A stretch of 64,000 nucleotides of DNA from Stutzerimonas stutzeri (GTDB lineage Bacteria; Pseudomonadota; Gammaproteobacteria; Pseudomonadales; Pseudomonadaceae). A program made the translations under genes and the position numbers. Below the pieces are notes generated by a model. It searched no databases and was not told where the DNA came from. It saw nothing but the letters and a program-made list of their open reading frames with translations. Of this stretch, positions 9,619 to 18,425 are shown one piece after another (positions within the stretch are counted from its first letter, which is position 1; every line of letters starts with the position of its first letter). The stretch covers positions 2,300,660 to 2,364,659 of the forward strand of contig NZ_CP007441.1 of NCBI RefSeq assembly GCF_000590475.1. Direction: 5' to 3'.

Positions 9619-10065
9619 TTAGCGTTTCAGTGCGGCAAGCTGGTTCTTGAGTTGCTGTACTTCGGTTTCCAGCTCAAGGACCCGCTGCTTGGCCTCGACC
9701 TCGAGGCTGACGTCCTTTTGAATGCCGATGAAATAGGTGAGTTGGTCAGCCTCGTTGAATACCGGCGTGATCGAAAGCTCGTTCCAGAACGCACTGCCAT
9801 CCTTGCGGTAATTGCGGATGATCTGGCGGCAGGGCAGGTTGTTCCTGATCGCCTCGCGAATCGTTGCGACGCCGGGTTGGTCACGGTCGTTTGCCTGCAG
9901 GAAGCGGCAATCCTGATAAAGAATATTGTCCACGGCGTAACCGGTCAGGCGTTCGAAGGCAGGGTTGGCATAGATGAGGATAGTGTCTTCGCCTTCCTGC
10001 TCGGCAACCACGATCCCGTCGTTGGAGGCGTCGATTACCCGTTGCAGCAGCTTGGCATTGATCAT
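9619..10065 (-). CDS. Short LOV-domain blue-light photoreceptor (PpSB1/PpSB2-LOV type)
   Basis: A 148-residue protein made of one LOV (PAS) domain with a short C-terminal coiled-coil helix (LELETEVQQLKNQL) and no output domain. The photoactive cysteine is C53 in QDCRFLQ, the position I recall for P. putida PpSB1-LOV, and the protein closely follows the PpSB family (NYRKDGSAFWNELSITPV; YFIGIQKDV). It should bind FMN and form a cysteinyl adduct in blue light. The start is placed at ATG 10065 (MINAK) because AAGGG lies 7 bases upstream; the ATG at 10083 lacks a ribosome site. It is divergent from the LitR-type regulator, its probable partner. Confidence 0.93.
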   Translation of the reverse strand: MINAKLLQRVIDASNDGIVVAEQEGEDTILIYANPAFERLTGYAVDNILYQDCRFLQANDRDQPGVATIREAIRNNLPCRQIIRNYRKDGSAFWNELSITPVFNEADQLTYFIGIQKDVSLEVEAKQRVLELETEVQQLKNQLAALKR

Positions 10066-10246
10066 CTCGGAGCCCTTGTTCATGGTCGCGGCATTCTAGA
10101 ACAACTTCGGACGAGGCGGCATAGCCTGGCGCGTTGCAGAGGTCCCGGCCGGTACTCGAGCGAGCCGAACTGCGCATTTCTGCATGGTTTTTACGACTTA
10201 ACCCTGGGCTACAATGCGCCGACCATCTGCATGAGCTGCCCGCGTC

Positions 10247-11203
10247 ATGACCGAACCTGCCCACGTATCCACGCTGCTCACCTCTGAAGCGCTTCGGCAG
10301 GAGGAGCTGTACCCGATTCGGGAGGTTTCGCGTCTGACTGGCGTCAATCCGGTCACCCTGCGCGCATGGGAGCGACGCTATGGCCTGATCCAACCCACTC
10401 GTACCGAAAGCGGCCATCGGCTTTATTCCCTGGCCGATATCGAATCCATTCGCAGCATTCGGTCTTGGACTGATCGTGGCGTCGCGGTCAGCAAGGTGGG
10501 CAGTATTCTTTCCCGCCGTGCGGCGACCAGAGCCGCCTTACCCGTGGAGCAGCACCACGCGCCGATAGGTGAATGGACCGAATGGATGACGCAGGTGCAG
10601 CTTGCCGTGAGTAGCTTCGATGGGGCCCGGCTGGATCAGATTTACGGACAAATCTTTTCCCTCTATCCGCAAGCGGTGGTCTTTCAGGACATCATGCTGC
10701 CTGTGTGGCAACAGCTGCTGCTGCGCCAGGGCGACTATGGCCAGACCAGCGAATGGTTATTTCTCGACGCCTTCCTCCGCGCCCGTGTACTGCAGCGGCT
10801 GCAGCTTGCCAGCAGTCAGGCGGAGGGTCGGGTTTTGCTGGCCGCAATGCCGGGGCCGTGCCGAGAACTCGAGCTGTTGATCACCGGCCTGTTGCTGTCC
10901 AGCGACACCGTGGCGATCAGTGTGCTGGGGCTCGGCCAGCCCCTCGATGAGCTTCCGCTGGTTTGCGAAAAGGCTCGCCCGCGTGCGTTGGTGCTCTATT
11001 CCAATGCCCCACCGAGCGCGGTGTTACTGCGCCAAATGGCCAAGCTCTCGCTGGGGCTCGATTGTCCGCTGGCGATGGTCGGTGAGGGGACGATATTTGC
11101 AGAAGAAGGCCTTGGAGGATCACCGATTGCCTACCTCGGCACTTCGGACAAGCTGATGCAGCGCCGCCTGCTGCAGCTTCTTGACGAGCATCTGGACACC
11201 TGA
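10247..11203 (+). CDS. MerR-family regulator, class II LitR/CarH-like (B12-motif-less)
   Basis: The N-terminal MerR helix-turn-helix is at about residues 20-90 (REVSRLTGVNPVTLRAWERR, RYGL, GHRLYS), the CarH/LitR variant. The C-terminal half aligns in outline with the four-helix plus cobalamin-binding fold (PVWQQLLLR; AAMPG; VLGLGQPLDELP). It lacks the DxHxxG cobalamin ligand motif and the EH pair of the helical cap, so it should not sense adenosylcobalamin. In Pseudomonas such class II LitR proteins are reported to work with a short LOV protein, and one is encoded divergently 180 bases away. The inferred target is the TGTACA operator at 4473-4498. Confidence 0.88.
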   Translation: MTEPAHVSTLLTSEALRQEELYPIREVSRLTGVNPVTLRAWERRYGLIQPTRTESGHRLYSLADIESIRSIRSWTDRGVAVSKVGSILSRRAATRAALPVEQHHAPIGEWTEWMTQVQLAVSSFDGARLDQIYGQIFSLYPQAVVFQDIMLPVWQQLLLRQGDYGQTSEWLFLDAFLRARVLQRLQLASSQAEGRVLLAAMPGPCRELELLITGLLLSSDTVAISVLGLGQPLDELPLVCEKARPRALVLYSNAPPSAVLLRQMAKLSLGLDCPLAMVGEGTIFAEEGLGGSPIAYLGTSDKLMQRRLLQLLDEHLDT

Positions 11204-11329
11204 CACCTGCCTGCACGGCCATTCATCCGGCCTTGCCGAACCGCGCATAGGGTTCGATGCATAGCATCATTGTGTCGGCCGCGACTCGGCGCGATGCTAA
11301 GCGACCTTTAGCCGGAACACGATGCCGCC

Positions 11330-13864
11330 ATGCTCCAGTCTTCCGATCCGACCCAGCGTCCGCCGCAAGTGACCCTGAACAAGGGACTGCGGGTACGGCT
11401 GTTAGCGCTGTCGCAAGGCACGCAAGCCGCCGCCCTGGTGCGGATTCATGCCGGTTCTCATGACGCTCCGGCGGCCTATCCAGGGCTGGCCCATTTCCTC
11501 GAACATCTGCTCTTTCTCGGCAGCCGCGACTATGACGCGGCGCAAAGCCTGATGCCTTTCGTTCAGGGTTGCGGCGGCCAATTGAACGCCTCGACTCGCG
11601 AACGACATACCGACTTCTTCTTCCAGCTTCCAGCCAGCCAGCTCGAAGCAGCTTTGTGGCGTCTTCTGGACATGCTGGCGCATCCACTGCTCGATCCCAC
11701 CGCACAGGTGGGTGAGCGAGAGGTGTTGCATGCCGAATACCGCGCCCGCGCGCAGGACATCGAAACGCTCTGCGATGCCGCATTGAGCACGGCTTTCGAA
11801 CCTGCTCACCCGTTCAGTGGCTTTCACGCCGGCAACCGGGACACGCTACCGGTGGAAGATGCGCAATTTCAGCAGGCGCTACGCGATTTTCATCAGCGCT
11901 TCTACCAGAGCGGACAGATCGAGCTGCTGTTGGCTGGGCCGCAGAGCGCTGCCGAGCTGCAGCGGCTCGCTGCCTTGGCGGACGACGCGCTCGCAGCTGG
12001 CGACACCGTTACTCGCGCCGTACCGTCTTTGCGGTGCAATCGTGATGTCTGGCTTCGGTTACAGCTCGGCAGCGCTCAGCCACGGCTGAACCTTCTGTTC
12101 GCCTTCGCCGATATGCCGGAGCATGGCGTGACGTCACTGGACCATCTTGCTAGTTGGATAACGTCCGAGGCACCTGATGGACTGGTCCAGCGGCTGCGCA
12201 CAGCAGGCCTGTGCCAATCGCTGAAGTTGCGCGTGCCTTATTGGCATGCAGGGCAAGGCGCGGTGGTAGTCGAGCTGTTGCTGACCGATCGTGGCTTGGC
12301 CGAGCGAGCCCGGATTGTCGGGGCGGTGCTCGACTGGCTGCGTTTCTTCTCGGGCGAGGCGCGCTGGCAACCCTGTCGCGAAGAATATCGGTGCATCCGT
12401 CAGCGAAGCCTGCAAAGTGCCGAGCCGCTGGCCAGGCTGCGCCATTGGGTGGACCCGCTGGCCTGGGGCAACGACAGCGACGAAGCCGCAATCCGCGAGG
12501 CGCTGGGCACACTGTTGACGCAGATGATCGACGACGGCCCGCTGGTGTTAACCGCTGACACCGCCGCCTGCGAACCCATCGAAATCGGCGGCTTTCCGCT
12601 GCGCCTGGCGCTTGAGTCGCCGCATCCAACAGTCTTGCACTCGTGGGGCTGGCAACAGCCGGTGCCCAATCCGTGGCTGCAACCCTGTGCGCCGCTGCGC
12701 GCGATGAGCCCGGTGATACCAGCGCTGCGCTGCCTTGGGCTGGAAGACGCAAGTAGCCGAGGGGCGCTGTTCCTGCATTGGCGGTTCGCTGCCGGTCAAC
12801 CCTGGTCGGGGCTCTGGCACACGCTTTCGCACGCCTTGAGTTCCAGTACTTGGGCCGCCCGGCAGGCCGGCGTGACGTTGCGTTTCGAGGAGCTCGGGGA
12901 CGGTTGGTGCCTGTCGCTCGTAGGCTTCGCCGAGGCGATTCCAACGATTCTCGGCGACATATCGCAGCTGCTGCTCGAGCCGCCAGCCGAATCCTTCCCC
13001 TTGGGTGACCAGCTTGCCGAGCGTGAGGCGGCGCTCGGTGACGGTGAGATGCTGATTCGTCAATTGCTCAGACGGTTGCCTCGGCTACTCGCGAGCGCGA
13101 CGCACAACAAGGATTACGTCGCTGCGCCGGCTGAGCCGTCAGCCTTGCATCGGCACTGGCAGTTAGCGCAATGGCACGGCCTGGCGATAGGCTTTGCGCC
13201 AGCCTTGAGCGGCTCGCTCGCGGGCGCGATCACGACACTGCCGGGGACCCCCACGACATCGCCCGGCGCGGTGGTCGGCAAGTCGACAGGCAAGCGTTGG
13301 CACGCCATTGGCGGCGGGGCGCCTATGGCCGAAACGGCCTTTCTGCTGTTTTGCCCGCTACCGGAACGCACTGCTGCATGCGAAGCGGCCTGGCGGGTTC
13401 TGGCGCGGCTGCTCGAGGGGGATTTCTTTCGCTGTCTGCGCAGCGAGTTGCAGTTGGGCTATGCGGTCTTTAGTCGCTTCTGCCAGCTCGGTGGCCATGC
13501 CGGCATGCTCTTCGCGGTGCAGTCGCCCTCGGCATCGGCCGAAGCGATTCTTGACCATATTGAGACCTTCCTCCTGAACTTCGCCATGAAGCTGGCGAAC
13601 GAGCCCGCGGAGATTGTCGAGCATGCCGCCCGCGCAGCGAGCGACAGGCATGTCGCTGGCCCAGGCGAACTGCACGCCCGTGCCGAACAGGCCTGGCAGA
13701 GCCTCTTGGCGGGGCATGATGTCGCGCACCCCATGCAGGTTGCCGCCGCCATGAGCAGTCTGCAACGCGACGATCTGACCGCTGCCCTGGATACCCTGCG
13801 TGCCGCGACCGGGGGCTGGGTAGCGTTCGCCAACGCGTCCGCGCCGGACCTGCACTGGTCTTGA
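11330..13864 (+). CDS. pqqF: PQQ biosynthesis M16 metallopeptidase PqqF
   Basis: A pitrilysin-type zinc protease of 844 residues. The inverted zinc motif HFLEH (H55, E58, H59) lies in the N-terminal M16 domain, with the distal glutamate expected near GEREVLHAEYRA. The rest comprises less conserved M16-like repeats. PqqF is thought to cut the cross-linked Glu-Tyr unit out of PqqA during pyrroloquinoline quinone synthesis. It is on the same strand as pqqABCDE but about 7 kb upstream, separated by unrelated genes, an arrangement different from the compact pqqFABCDE order of P. aeruginosa. The ATG at 11330 has only a weak ribosome site. Confidence 0.9.
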   Translation: MLQSSDPTQRPPQVTLNKGLRVRLLALSQGTQAAALVRIHAGSHDAPAAYPGLAHFLEHLLFLGSRDYDAAQSLMPFVQGCGGQLNASTRERHTDFFFQLPASQLEAALWRLLDMLAHPLLDPTAQVGEREVLHAEYRARAQDIETLCDAALSTAFEPAHPFSGFHAGNRDTLPVEDAQFQQALRDFHQRFYQSGQIELLLAGPQSAAELQRLAALADDALAAGDTVTRAVPSLRCNRDVWLRLQLGSAQPRLNLLFAFADMPEHGVTSLDHLASWITSEAPDGLVQRLRTAGLCQSLKLRVPYWHAGQGAVVVELLLTDRGLAERARIVGAVLDWLRFFSGEARWQPCREEYRCIRQRSLQSAEPLARLRHWVDPLAWGNDSDEAAIREALGTLLTQMIDDGPLVLTADTAACEPIEIGGFPLRLALESPHPTVLHSWGWQQPVPNPWLQPCAPLRAMSPVIPALRCLGLEDASSRGALFLHWRFAAGQPWSGLWHTLSHALSSSTWAARQAGVTLRFEELGDGWCLSLVGFAEAIPTILGDISQLLLEPPAESFPLGDQLAEREAALGDGEMLIRQLLRRLPRLLASATHNKDYVAAPAEPSALHRHWQLAQWHGLAIGFAPALSGSLAGAITTLPGTPTTSPGAVVGKSTGKRWHAIGGGAPMAETAFLLFCPLPERTAACEAAWRVLARLLEGDFFRCLRSELQLGYAVFSRFCQLGGHAGMLFAVQSPSASAEAILDHIETFLLNFAMKLANEPAEIVEHAARAASDRHVAGPGELHARAEQAWQSLLAGHDVAHPMQVAAAMSSLQRDDLTAALDTLRAATGGWVAFANASAPDLHWS

Positions 13865-13970
13865 TTCCGCATCACGGGGCGACATCCTCGAACGATTCAA
13901 GCCGTCCGTTCTGGATTACGAAACCCAGGGGATCGCCTACTCCCGGACTATCAACGACGACCCCAAAAGA

Positions 13971-15653
13971 TTAACGAGGTGCTAGTCGGTCACGAATAAC
14001 CTGCTTCGGCGTCATGGAAGCGGCAGCAACGCGGTTTCGGCCGCAATCCTTGGCACGATAGAGTTGGACGTCGGCTTGCTGCATCAAACCGTCCAGGTCT
14101 TCGGCTTGCCCTGGGTAATGTGCCAAGCCAATCGACATGGTTAGCTGCAAGGGGCCGGCGCGCGTCACCATTAGGTGTACGGCGAACTGGCGACATAGCT
14201 GTTCGAGCTTTTCCAAAGCCATCTCGGGTCGAGTGCGGGGCAACACGAGCAGAAACTCTTCTCCACCAATTCGGAACGCGACATCTGTCGTACGCAGCTC
14301 GCCTAGTAGAAATGCGGCGACGCTTTTAAGGGCATCATCACCGGCAGCATGGCCGTGGGTGTCGTTCAACTGCTTGAAGTGGTCGAGATCGATCATCGCG
14401 AGTGCGATCGGCGTTGCATCGCGCTGGGCGTGGGCCAATTCGCGAGCGAAGAACTCTTCCAGGTATCGACGGTTGTACAAACCCGTCAAGGGATCGCGCA
14501 GCGCCTGGTTCTGCAGCGTCTCGTGCAGACTGGAGATGGTTTCCAACTGCTGCTTGCTGAGCGCCAGGGCCTCGGCCAGTTGCAACTGGCTGCGTTGGAA
14601 TTCGGTGACGTCGCGCAAGTAAAGCATCTGCCCGAGCACCACTATGCCTTCGCTCGAAACCCGGGAAATCTCGCGCACACGCACCTCGAAATACTGGCGT
14701 GCAGCGACGCTCAATAGTTGCGGCGCGTCGCCGGGGTCTGCCTGGCGCAGCATGCCGTCCAGCTCGGCGCCGATTAGTGGCCAGTCGACCAGCGCGAGAC
14801 CTTGCCAGTCGCGCTCCAGGTTCGCCAGCTTGAGCCCGGCAGGATTCACCTCGATCACCCTGCGCTGCGGATCGATGACCAGGACCGGGTCGATCAAGGC
14901 ATCGAGCAGTAGGTGACGTGCGACCGGCAGTAGATCGAACAGCCGCAAGCCGCTGATCAACCAGCCGAAGCCGGCAAGGGCGATCGCAAAGCTGAACGGC
15001 GTCGGGTCAAAGCCGAACAGTGTCCAGTCGAAGGCGACGTAGCTGATATTGGCGAGCCAGGGAACGGTCGTCAGAATCAGGAAGGTCAAATAGTGCCGTA
15101 AATGTAAACCCTTGCTTTGCGCGGCCGCGCGCAATGTGATGCCTATGCAGAAGAGCATGAACGGGTAGCCATAGGCGGCCGCTAGGTAGAACAGCGGGCC
15201 GTGCTGGTAGGCGATCGGCGCACCGGGTTCGGAAGAGACAGGCGCACTGCCGGCGCCATAGAAGTGCCCGTGCCAGGGGTTGCTCAACGCCATCAGCCAG
15301 AACACCAGCGGCATTACCGACCAGGCGGCGATTGACACGGGCTTGAGGCGGGTGCGGATGCTGTTGACGTACTGCCAGAGAAACACCGCCCAGAAGGTGG
15401 GCACACCGAGAATCGCGGGCCACGCCATGCTCGCCCAGAGCATTTTGCAGTCCGGCTGCTGGACGCTCATCTCCAGCGCTGCTGCGCCTAGCCACCAGAA
15501 GATCGCAAGGTGCAGCCAGGCAAAGGCCGCGCTGCCGGCAAATCGTTGCTGATGCATGACCCAACGCGCCAACAACGTGACGCCCAGGCCAACCAGCAAG
15601 GTCATTAATACCGGGGCTGAAACACTCCAACCTGAGCTTACGCAGGCGAACAT
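13971..15653 (-). CDS. Membrane diguanylate cyclase with 7TM and PAS sensor regions
   Basis: A 560-residue protein. About seven hydrophobic segments fill residues 1-225 and resemble the 7TM region found in some histidine kinases (His_kinase_N). A PAS-like region follows at about 240-360. The C-terminal GGDEF domain has GGEEF, and RTTD five residues upstream forms an inhibitory I-site, so it is probably an active, product-inhibited cyclase making c-di-GMP. The start is chosen at ATG 15653, which has AGAGGAC about 7 bases upstream; a longer frame reaching 15770 has a non-conserved Arg-rich extension and overlaps the divergent channel gene. It lies between pqqF and the channel gene. Confidence 0.92.
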   Translation of the reverse strand: MFACVSSGWSVSAPVLMTLLVGLGVTLLARWVMHQQRFAGSAAFAWLHLAIFWWLGAAALEMSVQQPDCKMLWASMAWPAILGVPTFWAVFLWQYVNSIRTRLKPVSIAAWSVMPLVFWLMALSNPWHGHFYGAGSAPVSSEPGAPIAYQHGPLFYLAAAYGYPFMLFCIGITLRAAAQSKGLHLRHYLTFLILTTVPWLANISYVAFDWTLFGFDPTPFSFAIALAGFGWLISGLRLFDLLPVARHLLLDALIDPVLVIDPQRRVIEVNPAGLKLANLERDWQGLALVDWPLIGAELDGMLRQADPGDAPQLLSVAARQYFEVRVREISRVSSEGIVVLGQMLYLRDVTEFQRSQLQLAEALALSKQQLETISSLHETLQNQALRDPLTGLYNRRYLEEFFARELAHAQRDATPIALAMIDLDHFKQLNDTHGHAAGDDALKSVAAFLLGELRTTDVAFRIGGEEFLLVLPRTRPEMALEKLEQLCRQFAVHLMVTRAGPLQLTMSIGLAHYPGQAEDLDGLMQQADVQLYRAKDCGRNRVAAASMTPKQVIRDRLAPR

Positions 15654-15863
15654 CGGGCCGTCCTCTGGCAAATCGATACCCGAGATAGGGGTCAGATTCA
15701 AGCGGCGACGATACCTGAATGCGCCGTAGCTGGCAGCTGTGGATGTAGTGGCGTTTTGCGTTCTTGCCATTCGGCGCGATGAATGGCGCGTTGGGTCTGA
15801 ACCTCCGATCGCCGCGTCTTCTCACACTGAGACTTTCTCGGTATGGGAGTGGCTCGGCGCTCT

Positions 15864-16882
15864 ATGGTTATTCTTGTTCTCGGTGTCCTGCTGTTTCTCG
15901 CAGTGGTTCTAGACATAACAAGACCACGCTGTCGATGCGCGGCGGGGGCAAGATCACCAATGGCCTGTCGCGCGGGGTATGGCGTGCCTTCTTTCTTGCA
16001 GCGGGCCGGCGAGGGGAGTCGAAGCTGCTCGAATATGCCGGCCAGTGTGTGTTGCTGTCGATCCTGCTCTGCTGGATCGCCGGCCTGTGGCTGAGCCTGT
16101 TTCTGGTGCTCGCGTCGCACCCCGGCTCGGTGGTCGACGGTACCACCAAGCTCGCTGCCAATCTGTGGGAAACCTTTTACTACGCCGGTTTCACACTCTC
16201 GACCCTCGGCGTCGGCGATTACTCGGCTTCTGCCAATGGTTGGCGCGTGCTAACCAGTGCCGCCGCGTTCTGCGGGCTCGCGTTCATCACTGTGGCGATT
16301 ACTTATTTGGTGCCGGTGCTATCAGCCGTCGGGCTGCAAAACCAGCTGAGCATTCTCGTCACGAGCATGGGGCGCACGCCGCAGCAGATTCTGCTCAACA
16401 GCTGGAGCGGTACGGATTTCGCCTGGTTCTATGACGGTGCCAGCAAACTGAGCCAGATGCTGGTACAGCATACGCTCAATCACCATTCCCACCCGGTCGT
16501 GCATTGCTTTCACAACAGCGAGGCCAGCAAGAGCATCATTCCGGCGATCGTGACGCTCGATGAAACACTGCGCTTGCTGGATCGGATCTCATCGGATGTG
16601 CCCCAGGACCGGCTCAAGCGCAAGATGCTGAAGACGGCAATCGACCAGCATCTAGAGATGCTCCGATCCAATTACCTGCGCCGTGTTTCGCCCACGGTAC
16701 CAGCCCCGGTAGTCACGCTGGAGCCGCTGGAACAGGCCGGCATTCCGCTAATCGAACCAGGTGATGAGCAACCCCCTAGGCTGGATGAACGGCGCAAACT
16801 CCTTGGCGCATTGCTCGAGGCTGATGGCTGGAGCTGGGATGACGTGTTTGGTGCCGATCAACGTGCCGAGGTGGGCCGGTAG
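15864..16882 (+). pseudogene. Two-TM potassium-channel-like protein, apparent 1-base frameshift near 15917
   Basis: The frame from 16000 onward encodes a pore-loop channel: a hydrophobic segment, the selectivity-filter-like TLSTLGVGDY, a second membrane helix and a cytosolic domain of about 180 residues. An additional first membrane segment typical of this family (MVILVLGVLLFLAVVLDI) is encoded from 15864 in a different frame. The two join if one base is added within ATAACAAG at 15915-15919, giving a continuous LDI-NKTTLSMRGGG. This may be a genuine frameshift or a sequencing error. Without it, translation could start at ATG 15935 and give a channel lacking the first helix. Ion selectivity is inferred from the GVGD filter. 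Confidence 0.6.
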
Positions 16883-16894
16883 ACAGCGCCGTAG

Positions 16895-17290
16895 TTACAT
16901 CTGGTCATGGCAGGGCAGGTCGTCGGTGATATCGAACCAGGGCGCCTTGTTGGCGACATATACGTTGCGGGTGGGCTTGACGCCAGGGTCGGTGTCGAGC
17001 GTGCCCAACGGAAAGCCGAGCACTTCGGGATAGGCATCGAAACGGGTGAACAGGCTCGACCCGCATGTCGAGCAGAAGGCTTTGTGCTCACCGGATGAAG
17101 ACTCGTAGAACTTGATCGATTCGACACCGCTCAGGGTTTTCCAGTCGCGGCTCGCGATCCGTGCGCGGGTGCGAAACGCCGCGGCGTGCAACTTGCGGCA
17201 CATGCTGCAATGGCAATTCAGGACGTCGGTCAGCGGCCCGTTGATTTCGTAAGTCACGCGTCTGCATAGGCAGCTGCCCCGCTGGGTCAT
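16895..17290 (-). CDS. GFA family zinc-binding protein (glutathione-dependent formaldehyde-activating-like)
   Basis: A 131-residue protein with the GFA/CENP-V cysteine pattern: CLC at residues 7-9, NCHCSMC at about 25-31 and FCSTCGS at about 72-78, which bind two zinc ions. The length is normal. Family members include a proposed S-hydroxymethylglutathione synthase, but most have no proven substrate, so no reaction is assigned. It is convergent with the channel gene, whose stop is 12 bases away, and stands 65 bases from the VOC gene start side. Confidence 0.9.
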   Translation of the reverse strand: MTQRGSCLCRRVTYEINGPLTDVLNCHCSMCRKLHAAAFRTRARIASRDWKTLSGVESIKFYESSSGEHKAFCSTCGSSLFTRFDAYPEVLGFPLGTLDTDPGVKPTRNVYVANKAPWFDITDDLPCHDQM

Positions 17291-17355
17291 GGTCGTTGTT
17301 CTCGGTCAGTGAGGAGCTCGGAGTGTAGCGGGACTCGTGGGGGCGAACCACGCGG

Positions 17356-17751
17356 TCATTCGTATGGTTCACCGGGAAACTGGATCAGGCACAAGCCGTT
17401 GCCGAAAGGATCGCTCAGCGTCACCAACTTGCCCCACGGGAAGTCGCGGATGGGTGTCTCCTGGCGCGCTCCTGCGGCGACCGCATTCCCGCAGGCTGTA
17501 ACGATGTCGTCCACGACGAAGTCCGGATGGGTCGGCGTCCAGTGCCGCCCATAGTCGCGTGAGGCCGGGTAGGTCGCGGTAGCGGGCCCGCCTTCTGGCT
17601 GCTCGATCAGATAAACCCGGCAGCACCCGCCCAGCATCTCGGCTACCGATCCCTCGAACAGCGTGCGCGCGTGACGCAGACCGACCGCATCACGATAGAA
17701 GGCGATGGCACGATCCAGATTGGCAACGTCAATGTTCAACAGAACCTGCAT
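17356..17751 (-). CDS. VOC family protein (glyoxalase/bleomycin-resistance fold)
   Basis: A 131-residue protein with the vicinal oxygen chelate fold: it begins MQVLLNIDVANLDRAIAFYRD and ends with DPFGNGLCLIQFPG, the typical last strand. Such small VOC proteins are metal-dependent dioxygenases, isomerases or binding proteins, and the sequence does not indicate which. It is on the minus strand between the GFA and DUF421 genes and could be co-transcribed with GFA. Confidence 0.88.
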   Translation of the reverse strand: MQVLLNIDVANLDRAIAFYRDAVGLRHARTLFEGSVAEMLGGCCRVYLIEQPEGGPATATYPASRDYGRHWTPTHPDFVVDDIVTACGNAVAAGARQETPIRDFPWGKLVTLSDPFGNGLCLIQFPGEPYE

Positions 17752-17782
17752 GCTCCGCTCCCCTTGGCCCGCGCCCAGGCAT

Positions 17783-18337
17783 CTAGGTCGACTGGATTTC
17801 CACCTCTTGCGCGTTGGGCGTCATCACGTCTGACAGGCTGGAACGGCTGTCGCCGGAGCCAGCCTTGACCACGCTGAAGCTGCCGTCGGTTTCCAGCACC
17901 ACCGCTTCGACTTCATCCGTCGCGGCGAAACCACTGGAGCGGATGGCCGAGCGGATCTCATCCTCCGTCACACGTGAGGCGCGCATCGCACCACTCAGCA
18001 TCTGTCCCTGGTAAAACAACAGCGCCGGCTCGCCGGTCACCACTTTACGGACCCAGCCGGCACGGACGCTCGACCAGGTCACCAAGTACTGCAGGCCGAT
18101 CAGCAGCGCCAGAGCCAGCGTGCCCTCTGCCAGAGAGACATTGCGGTTGAGCAGAATGGTGGCGAAGGTGGAGCCCAGTGCCACCGTGACCACCAAATCG
18201 AAGGCATTCATCTTCGATAGCGTGCGCCTCCCGGAAAAGCGCAGCAGGACGATCAGGTTGATATAGGCCAGTACGCCGACCACCAATGTCCGAAACAGGG
18301 TCGACCAACCACTGAAAAACATGCCTTCCACATTCAC
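17783..18337 (-). CDS. DUF421 membrane protein (YetF family)
   Basis: A 184-residue protein with two to three N-terminal membrane helices (TLVVGVLAYINLIVLLRFSG; EGTLALALLIGLQYLVT) and a cytosolic DUF421/YetF domain containing the signature KMNAFDLVVTVALGS and the later GEPALLFYQGQ. The function of the family is not settled. The first usable start is GTG 18337 (MNVEG); ATG 18322 (MFFSGW) is a good alternative. The C-terminus (about 150-184) is low in conservation. Confidence 0.88.
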   Translation of the reverse strand: MNVEGMFFSGWSTLFRTLVVGVLAYINLIVLLRFSGRRTLSKMNAFDLVVTVALGSTFATILLNRNVSLAEGTLALALLIGLQYLVTWSSVRAGWVRKVVTGEPALLFYQGQMLSGAMRASRVTEDEIRSAIRSSGFAATDEVEAVVLETDGSFSVVKAGSGDSRSSLSDVMTPNAQEVEIQST

Positions 18338-18425
18338 CTCCGATTATGGCGTCTGTTGAATAGACGTCATCGACGTAGGCGGGTTGCAGGAACGACCGCC
18401 AAACAGATGGCGGGCAGGAGCGAGG

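Noticed and set aside
14473..14481. TTGTACAA inside the cyclase gene, resembling the LitR half-site
   Set aside because: It has no partner half-site at 12 bases, is well inside a coding region and is explained by codon usage.
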